NCBI RefSeq assembly: GCF_001815355.1 | Contig: NZ_KV820375.1 | Coordinates: 62,001-126,000 of the forward strand | Source of the DNA: Haemophilus sp. HMSC068C11 | GTDB taxonomy: Bacteria; Pseudomonadota; Gammaproteobacteria; Enterobacterales; Pasteurellaceae | Direction: 5' to 3' | DNA: 64,000 nt | In this document: one piece after another, positions 58,666-64,000 of the stretch | Numbering within the stretch: the first letter of the stretch is position 1 | How the letters are laid out: each line of letters begins with the position of its first letter | Notes under the pieces: generated by a model | The model's database searches: none | What the model saw: only the letters and a program-made list of their open reading frames with translations | Told to the model about the DNA's origin: nothing | Made by a program: the position numbers and the translations under genes

Positions 58666-59853
58666 ATGTTAAAACAATCTGCAAAATTGAAAAAAATTGT
58701 ACTCTTCTTGGGATTAATGGCAGCCTCAACATTTGCTGCGGCTGAAGATATTCAATACGGTATCGCAGTACCGGAAGTGAATGCGCAAACTTATGTTTTA
58801 ATGGATTACAATTCTGGTGCGGTACTTGCATCACTTAACCCAGACCAACGCCAATATCCTGCCTCATTAACAAAAATGATGACTAGCTATGTGGTTGGTG
58901 CAGCATTAAAACAAGGTAAAATCCATAATGAAGATATGGTGACAATTAGCGAAAGCGCTTGGGGTAGAAATTTCCCTGATTCATCAAAAATGTTCTTAAA
59001 TTTAAATCAACAAGTGTCTGTGGGTGATTTAAACAAAGGGATTATCATTGTTTCTGGTAATGATGCCTGTGTTGCTGTAGCTGAACATATTTCGGGTACC
59101 GTGGCTAACTTCGTTGATACCATGAATAAATACGTTCAACAATTTGGCTTAAAAAATACTAACTTCACCACGCCACATGGTTTAGACGATCCAAACCAAT
59201 ATTCAACTGCACGTGATATGGCGATTATTGGTGCGCATATTATTCGTGATTTACCGGAAGAATATAAAATCTACGCAGAAAAAGACTTTACTTTCAACAA
59301 AATCAAACAACCTAACCGTAATGGCTTATTATGGGATAAAACCATTAACGTTGATGGTATGAAAACCGGTCACACAAGCCAAGCAGGTTATAACCTTGTT
59401 GCATCAGCAACAAGCCCAAACAATATGCGTTTAATTTCTGTTGTAATGGGGGTACCAACCTATAAAGGCCGTGAAGTAGAAAGTAAAAAACTCTTACAAT
59501 GGGGTTTTGCTAACTTTGAAACCTTAAAAACTCAAAAAGCAGGTGAAGAAATTTCAAAACAATCTGTTTACTACGGTGATAAAGGTGACGTTAAACTTGG
59601 TGTCTTAGAAGATGGCTTTATCACTGTGCCAAAAGGTAAACAAACTGACTTAAAAGCACGTTATGAATTAGATAACAAATACTTACAAGCACCTTTAGCA
59701 AAAGGTCAAGTGGTGGGTAAAATCGTTTATCAATTAGACGGCAAAGATGTCGCTACCGTAAATCTTCAAGCATTAGAAGATGTACAAGAAGGTGGCTTCT
59801 TAGGTAAAGGTTGGGACTGGTTAGTGTTAACAGTTAAAGGATTATTTGACTAA
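58666..59853 (+). CDS. dacA: D-alanyl-D-alanine carboxypeptidase (PBP5/6 type)
   Basis: A 395-residue low-molecular-weight PBP that trims the terminal D-Ala of peptidoglycan stems. Signal peptide to about residue 26 (FLGLMAASTFAAA). SxxK in PASLTKMMTSYV (nucleophile near 66), SGN in IIVSGNDACVAVAEH (about 128-142) and KTG in DGMKTGHTSQAGYN (about 235-248). It ends in the amphipathic membrane-anchor helix GWDWLVLTVKGLF. AAAGGAAATGCT precedes the ATG. It ends the shape-gene string; a terminator follows. Confidence 0.97.
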   Translation: MLKQSAKLKKIVLFLGLMAASTFAAAEDIQYGIAVPEVNAQTYVLMDYNSGAVLASLNPDQRQYPASLTKMMTSYVVGAALKQGKIHNEDMVTISESAWGRNFPDSSKMFLNLNQQVSVGDLNKGIIIVSGNDACVAVAEHISGTVANFVDTMNKYVQQFGLKNTNFTTPHGLDDPNQYSTARDMAIIGAHIIRDLPEEYKIYAEKDFTFNKIKQPNRNGLLWDKTINVDGMKTGHTSQAGYNLVASATSPNNMRLISVVMGVPTYKGREVESKKLLQWGFANFETLKTQKAGEEISKQSVYYGDKGDVKLGVLEDGFITVPKGKQTDLKARYELDNKYLQAPLAKGQVVGKIVYQLDGKDVATVNLQALEDVQEGGFLGKGWDWLVLTVKGLFD

Positions 59854-59905
59854 ACACCTTGAAAATTAACCGCACTTCCCCATTTATATAACATCAATAA
59901 ATTCG

Positions 59906-59945
59906 TAAGGTGTGTGAATTTAACTGATTCACGCACCTTATTCTT
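59906..59945 (+). terminator. Terminator after dacA
   Basis: Fourteen-base arms TAAGGTGTGTGAAT (59906-59919) and ATTCACGCACCTTA (59927-59940), one G-U pair, loop of 7, then TTCTT. It lies 53 bases past the dacA stop, after an uptake sequence (59869-59877). Confidence 0.7.
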
Positions 59946-59961
59946 AAATTAAGGAAACAAC

Positions 59962-60240
59962 ATGGCAACCGAAAACGATTATGAAAAACTAAAAGAAGTA
60001 ATGGAATTCCCCGCTGCAATGACATTTAAAGTCGCAGGTGTTAACCGTGAAGGTTTAGCGCAAGACATCGTAGCAGTGATACAAAAATATTTACCGGGTG
60101 ATTATATTCCAAAGGAAAAACGCAGTAGTAAAGGCACTTATAATTCAGTTTCGATTGATATCGTCGCGCAAAACTTTGAGCAAGTAGAAACCCTTTACAA
60201 AGAACTTGCAAAAGTTGAAGGCGTCAAAATGGTTCTCTAA
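59962..60240 (+). CDS. ybeD: YbeD family (DUF493) protein
   Basis: A 92-residue ACT-like fold protein: [20 protein letters not shown] (about 7-26), then [20 protein letters not shown] (about 44-63). Length and motifs match E. coli YbeD (UPF0250), between dacA and lipB in both. A regulatory role has been guessed from its fold; none is proven. AAGGAAACA lies before the ATG. It ends 1 base before the lipB ATG. Confidence 0.94.
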   Translation: MATENDYEKLKEVMEFPAAMTFKVAGVNREGLAQDIVAVIQKYLPGDYIPKEKRSSKGTYNSVSIDIVAQNFEQVETLYKELAKVEGVKMVL

Positions 60241-60241
60241 G

Positions 60242-60883
60242 ATGAGCAATACTGATTTAATTGTCCGTCAATTAGGATTACAAGATTATCAGGAAATCTG
60301 GCATAAAATGCAGGAATTCACGGATAATCGAAATGCAGAAACCACCGATGAAATTTGGTTAGTTGAGCATCATCCTGTTTTCACACAAGGCCAAGCTGGC
60401 AAACCGGAACACTTATTACAACGCAGTGATATTCCTGTTGTTCAATCGGATCGTGGTGGTCAAATTACCTATCATGCTCCTGGTCAGCAGGTCATGTATG
60501 TGCTCATTGATATTAAACGTCATGAACATTTAAATGTTCGTCAATTAGTGACCGCACTTGAACAATCCGTTGTAAAAACCCTAGCAGACTATGGTATTGA
60601 AGGTTATCCCAAACCAGATGCACCTGGCGTGTATATTGATGGCAAAAAAATCTGTTCATTAGGTTTACGCATTCGAAAAGGCTGCTCTTTCCATGGGCTT
60701 GCGTTTAATATCAATATGGATCTCAATCCTTTCCATTACATTAATCCTTGCGGCTATGCAGGGCTTGAAATGTGTCAGCTTGCTGATTTTATCGGTAAAG
60801 AAGAGGCAACACTTGACAAGGTTTCCCCAAAATTAATTAAACACTTTGCCGAACTTTTGGGCTATAATGTTACAAATTTATAA
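60242..60883 (+). CDS. lipB: Octanoyl-[acyl-carrier-protein]:protein N-octanoyltransferase LipB
   Basis: A 213-residue enzyme that moves octanoate from ACP onto lipoyl domains. [20 protein letters not shown] (about 72-91), the catalytic Lys in [15 protein letters not shown] (about 134-148) and catalytic Cys in [14 protein letters not shown] (about 168-181). The start is the ATG at 60242 ([12 protein letters not shown]) next to the ybeD stop; 12 more upstream codons overlap ybeD and are not conserved. An uptake sequence (60551-60559) lies inside. Confidence 0.97.
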   Translation: MSNTDLIVRQLGLQDYQEIWHKMQEFTDNRNAETTDEIWLVEHHPVFTQGQAGKPEHLLQRSDIPVVQSDRGGQITYHAPGQQVMYVLIDIKRHEHLNVRQLVTALEQSVVKTLADYGIEGYPKPDAPGVYIDGKKICSLGLRIRKGCSFHGLAFNINMDLNPFHYINPCGYAGLEMCQLADFIGKEEATLDKVSPKLIKHFAELLGYNVTNL

Positions 60884-60910
60884 CATTCACTTTTATAACT
60901 CATTTAAAAA

Positions 60911-60933
60911 TGCCTGAATCAGGCATTTTTCTT
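60911..60933 (+). terminator. Short hairpin between lipB and lipA
   Basis: AATGCCTGAATCAGGCATTTTTCTTT: stem AATGCCTGA / TCAGGCATT with almost no loop and a T-rich tail, about 30 bases after lipB. It looks like a terminator or attenuator, so lipA may be partly independent of lipB. Confidence 0.7.
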
Positions 60934-60945
60934 TAGGAAAGAACA

Positions 60946-61908
60946 ATGTCAACGCCTTTTAAAATGGAACGCGGTGTGAAATACCGTGATGCAGCCAAAA
61001 CATCAATTATCCCTGTTAAAAACATCGATCCTAATCAAGAATTATTGAAAAAGCCGGAATGGATGAAAATCAAATTGCCGTCTAGCTCATTAAAGATCGA
61101 GACCATCAAAAACGGGATGCGTCGTCATGGCCTACATTCTGTCTGCGAAGAAGCGTCTTGTCCAAATTTACACGAGTGCTTTAACCATGGTACAGCAACC
61201 TTTATGATTTTAGGGGCGATTTGTACTCGTCGTTGCCCATTCTGTGACGTTGCACATGGTAAACCCTTACCGCCCGATCCGGATGAACCACGTAAATTAG
61301 CTGAAACTATCCAAGATATGAAGTTGAAATATGTGGTGATTACCTCTGTAGACCGTGATGATTTACCTGATCGTGGTGCAGGTCATTTTGCTGAATGTGT
61401 AAAAGAAGTGCGTGCATTAAACCCTGGCATCAAAATTGAGATTTTGGTTCCTGATTTCCGAGGACGTATTACTCAAGCCTTAGAAAAATTAAAAGACAAT
61501 CCACCAGATGTATTCAACCACAACTTGGAAAATGTGCCACGTTTGTATAAAGAAATTCGTCCGGGCGCTGATTATCAGTGGTCTTTAAAATTGCTTCATG
61601 ATTTCAAAGAAATGTTCCCAAACATCCCAACTAAATCAGGTTTAATGGTTGGATTAGGTGAAACTAATGAAGAAATTCTTCAAGTGATGGAAGACTTACG
61701 TGCAAACGGCGTAACCATGCTTACACTGGGTCAATATCTCCAACCAAGTCGCCATCACTTACCGGTTGCGCGCTATGTGCCACCAGCAGAATTTGATGAG
61801 TTCCGTGATAAAGCCAACGCAATGGGCTTTGAACACGCAGCCTGTGGCCCATTTGTTCGCTCTTCCTACCATGCTGATTTACAAGCAAGTGGTGGATTAG
61901 TGAAGTAA
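60946..61908 (+). CDS. lipA: Lipoyl synthase
   Basis: A 320-residue radical-SAM enzyme that inserts two sulfurs into octanoyl groups. The auxiliary cluster motif [12 protein letters not shown] (about 65-76) and the radical-SAM motif CTRRCPFC (about 91-98) are intact, as is the C-terminal RSSYHAD serine region. AGGAAAGAACA precedes the ATG. It pairs with lipB just upstream, separated by 62 bases that contain a short repeat CCTGAATCAGG. Confidence 0.98.
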   Translation: MSTPFKMERGVKYRDAAKTSIIPVKNIDPNQELLKKPEWMKIKLPSSSLKIETIKNGMRRHGLHSVCEEASCPNLHECFNHGTATFMILGAICTRRCPFCDVAHGKPLPPDPDEPRKLAETIQDMKLKYVVITSVDRDDLPDRGAGHFAECVKEVRALNPGIKIEILVPDFRGRITQALEKLKDNPPDVFNHNLENVPRLYKEIRPGADYQWSLKLLHDFKEMFPNIPTKSGLMVGLGETNEEILQVMEDLRANGVTMLTLGQYLQPSRHHLPVARYVPPAEFDEFRDKANAMGFEHAACGPFVRSSYHADLQASGGLVK

Positions 61909-61921
61909 TCAAAAACAGATA

Positions 61922-61963
61922 AAAAAATGACCGCACTTTGAATCTCAAATGCGGTCATTTTTT
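61922..61963. terminator. Uptake-sequence hairpin terminator between lipA and the YdgA-like gene
   Basis: AAAAAATGACCGCA (61922-61935) pairs perfectly with TGCGGTCATTTTTT (61950-61963). The left arm holds a full uptake core (61930-61938); the right arm has a degenerate one (AAATGCGGT). A- and T-runs on both sides suit two-way termination of convergent genes. Confidence 0.85.
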
Positions 61964-61978
61964 ATATTATCCTTTCAA

Positions 61979-64000
61979 CTAGTCAGTTGCTGCTGGCTTC
62001 TCTTCTTCACCCTCATCCGTCTCCATCATGCTTTCTTGACGAAGATCTTCAAGGGTGCGACCATTAATCAAGTAGCCATTTTCCGTTTTTTCCACTCTAG
62101 AAACGTAATTATCACCTTCTTCTACAAATTCTCGGTGAAGTTTTCCATCATGTTTCACAAAGCTACTTAAATATTGCCAAAAGTATGAATTTTCCTTAAT
62201 GGCTAAGGCTTTTTCATTTTGATCATCAAACAACATTTTACTTAATGTCAGATTAAATGTGCCTTCAATATTATCTGGAATCATGTCTGATGAATCATCT
62301 TCGGGCACTTGAGGCACAATACCACTCACTTCCAATTTAACTGGATAAGCATTAGTCTCTGGATAAGTATTTAGATTTAAATTCAACGTTGCATTATCAA
62401 CGATTAAATCAAGCTCTTTCCATGAGTTTTTGATGTATTTATCAAATGTGGTTGACGTTAAATGCGTGCTGCATAAGGCCCCATAAAACGGTGCTGAGCA
62501 AAATCTTGCTGATAAATGCGCTTTGCTGTGATTAATTTTAAATGGTGCATCAACTGCTAATTTTTCAAATTGGAACCCTGCACTTGGATAACTGGCTTTA
62601 TTCGCAGACAATGTGATATGTTCATTATATTGATCATTGTCTAGTGTTTCCGTCTTATCACTGGCTGATACGTCATCAAGCACTAAATCGGCCATATTAA
62701 ATGATTTTAAGGCTGCCTCAATATTGGTTTTGCCACTAAATTCTTTCACCCATTTATCTTTGGCATTCAAGAAGTCTTTATTGTCTTTTGACGGTGCCTC
62801 TTTCTCAGCAAAAGCATCTAATAAAAACGGTACAAACGCCAATTCGTTTGCCACGTTGTAATCATCTAACTGAATATTAACCTTACCCCCTTTAGCTTCC
62901 CATTTACGCTCTTCATCGGCAGGGGTTTGTTTCACACTTTCAACATTCAGTTTAAAATCTACATTAGCCTTGGTTAAATCCGTATTCGCCAACTTAAGTT
63001 CAAGACCGGCATTTTGTAAGTTAAAGTAAGGTTGATTATTTTTAGGCACATTGACAGAAAGCACGGATAATGAACCATCAAAACGATCGTTTTGTGTAAA
63101 AATTTTCGTTAACAAATTGACACCGTCTTTAATGTCTAGTGAGCCATCACTTAATTTTTTAAATTCATGATGAAAATTGACCGCACTTGGCACGCCATTT
63201 TGTTTAATCAATAAATTCAAACCACCCGCTGTCGCTTGGCTTTCTTCTGTCATACGGCTTTTATTGGCAATGCGTAAAATATCACTACTGAATTTCGTGC
63301 TCAGATCACGCTTATCTGCCTCACCTGATTTCACGTCAAAATGATAAGTCGCATTTTTCATATAAACATGGGTATTTTCCCCATTTAACAACGCCACTTC
63401 GGCATTTTTCGCGGTTAAGTCAATACTTGATAGATCGTATTGATTTGCACCGACAGGCACAAGGCGAGCTTCACCATCAATTTCTTCAAGTTTTGTGTCT
63501 TTATCGTAATTAAAACCACTTAGAGTTGTTTTTAGCTCAACTTCTTTATTTTTTAAGAAATGAAGACCGATAGAAAGGTTTTGGGACTTATTCGCAAAAT
63601 CACGGAATTCCGTCAAAATATCAGACTGTAAATAATCTCCTACCGGCGAAAATTTACTATTAATCGTGTTTTTATCAATCGTGATATTTAATGTTTTATT
63701 TAATTGACGAACTAATTGATCGGATAACTGAGACTCTGCTGTAATGAAGAAAGGCAGCGCGGTGAGCTTAGTTGAAATCACATTTGTGCTTTTCGCATCA
63801 CTATCTTTTACACTAAAGATCAACTCACGAATAAAAAAGTTTTTCGCAGTTTGCGTCACATTTAAGGTTGCTTGGTTATCCAAAGAATAAGGGAAATTTT
63901 TTAACACCTGATCGATTTTATGATTGGTGTAAAATTGTGCGCCGATCCCAAGTGCCACTGCGATAGCCGAAATCGTCAATGCTATTGTTCTTTTCTTGCT
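61979..64000 (-). CDS. YdgA-like DUF945 protein, 5' end cut by window
   Basis: At least 673 codons, open to the right edge. A TTG near 63979 is available, but the frame continues (SKKRTIALTISAIAVALG), and these basic residues followed by a hydrophobic stretch look like the true N-terminal anchor, so the start is probably just outside. After the anchor the protein is a long, mostly beta, periplasmic domain without cysteine pairs apart from two near residue 490-500 (ARFCSAPFYGALCSTHL). The C-terminus (ENGYLINGRTLEDLRQ) resembles E. coli YdgA (ANGQITLNGQKMSLED). DUF945 function is unknown; it is larger than YdgA (about 500). An uptake sequence is at 63180. Confidence 0.65.
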   Translation of the reverse strand, partial: SKKRTIALTISAIAVALGIGAQFYTNHKIDQVLKNFPYSLDNQATLNVTQTAKNFFIRELIFSVKDSDAKSTNVISTKLTALPFFITAESQLSDQLVRQLNKTLNITIDKNTINSKFSPVGDYLQSDILTEFRDFANKSQNLSIGLHFLKNKEVELKTTLSGFNYDKDTKLEEIDGEARLVPVGANQYDLSSIDLTAKNAEVALLNGENTHVYMKNATYHFDVKSGEADKRDLSTKFSSDILRIANKSRMTEESQATAGGLNLLIKQNGVPSAVNFHHEFKKLSDGSLDIKDGVNLLTKIFTQNDRFDGSLSVLSVNVPKNNQPYFNLQNAGLELKLANTDLTKANVDFKLNVESVKQTPADEERKWEAKGGKVNIQLDDYNVANELAFVPFLLDAFAEKEAPSKDNKDFLNAKDKWVKEFSGKTNIEAALKSFNMADLVLDDVSASDKTETLDNDQYNEHITLSANKASYPSAGFQFEKLAVDAPFKINHSKAHLSARFCSAPFYGALCSTHLTSTTFDKYIKNSWKELDLIVDNATLNLNLNTYPETNAYPVKLEVSGIVPQVPEDDSSDMIPDNIEGTFNLTLSKMLFDDQNEKALAIKENSYFWQYLSSFVKHDGKLHREFVEEGDNYVSRVEKTENGYLINGRTLEDLRQESMMETDEGEEEKPAATD

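Overview
The window is Pasteurellaceae chromosome, most likely a Haemophilus close to H. parainfluenzae or H. influenzae. I count at least 47 copies of the 9-base DNA-uptake core AAGTGCGGT (both strands); under one is expected by chance. Gene content and the local order of several blocks (mreBCD to lipA, radC-rpmBG-mutM, lepA-lepB-rnc-era) also match what I remember of Haemophilus. Base composition is AT-rich and even throughout. I see no rRNA, tRNA, insertion sequence, prophage or CRISPR array. Nearly all of the window is ordinary core genome.

Layout. 1-5.2 kb: the 5' end of crp, then yheU, slmA, dut and coaBC on the minus strand; radC, rpmB, rpmG and mutM on the plus strand. 5.2-10.7 kb: a YqgA-like membrane protein and a 1,554-residue trimeric autotransporter adhesin. 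11-20 kb: periplasmic nitrite reduction (nrfABCD), a cytochrome c maturation set (nrfE, a DsbE-like thioredoxin and a fused NrfF/NrfG), then a flavoprotein. 20-26.5 kb: a MetE-like methyltransferase, an MHS-family transporter and menF-menD-menH for menaquinone. 26.6-36 kb: alaA, a three-gene phospholipid-type cassette, lepA-lepB-rnc-era, grcA and ung. 36-40.7 kb: tadA, thyA, lgt, a TauE-type permease, rppH, a DnaA-box-rich gap and ampD. 40.8-47 kb: competence pilus genes pilABCD, coaE, yacG, a small acetyltransferase and rhlB. 47-62 kb: mreBCD, an ABC transporter, an AspT-type transporter, rsfS, rlmH, mrdA, mrdB, rlpA, dacA, ybeD, lipB and lipA. The right edge cuts a large YdgA/DUF945-type gene.

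Functional themes. Anaerobic respiration is well represented: nrf genes behind NarP and FNR sites, menaquinone synthesis, and grcA behind an FNR-like site. Natural transformation is visible as uptake sequences, pilABCD, and CRP-S (Sxy-dependent) sites upstream of both pilA and radC. Rod shape and wall growth form a third block (mreBCD, mrdAB, rlpA, dacA).

The signals least explained by annotated genes are a cluster of DnaA boxes without any GATC between rppH and ampD, a leader with mutually exclusive pairings before rpmB, an unassigned inverted repeat between the adhesin and nrfA, and uptake-sequence pairs placed as hairpins inside operons. I found no gene system that I can honestly call new.
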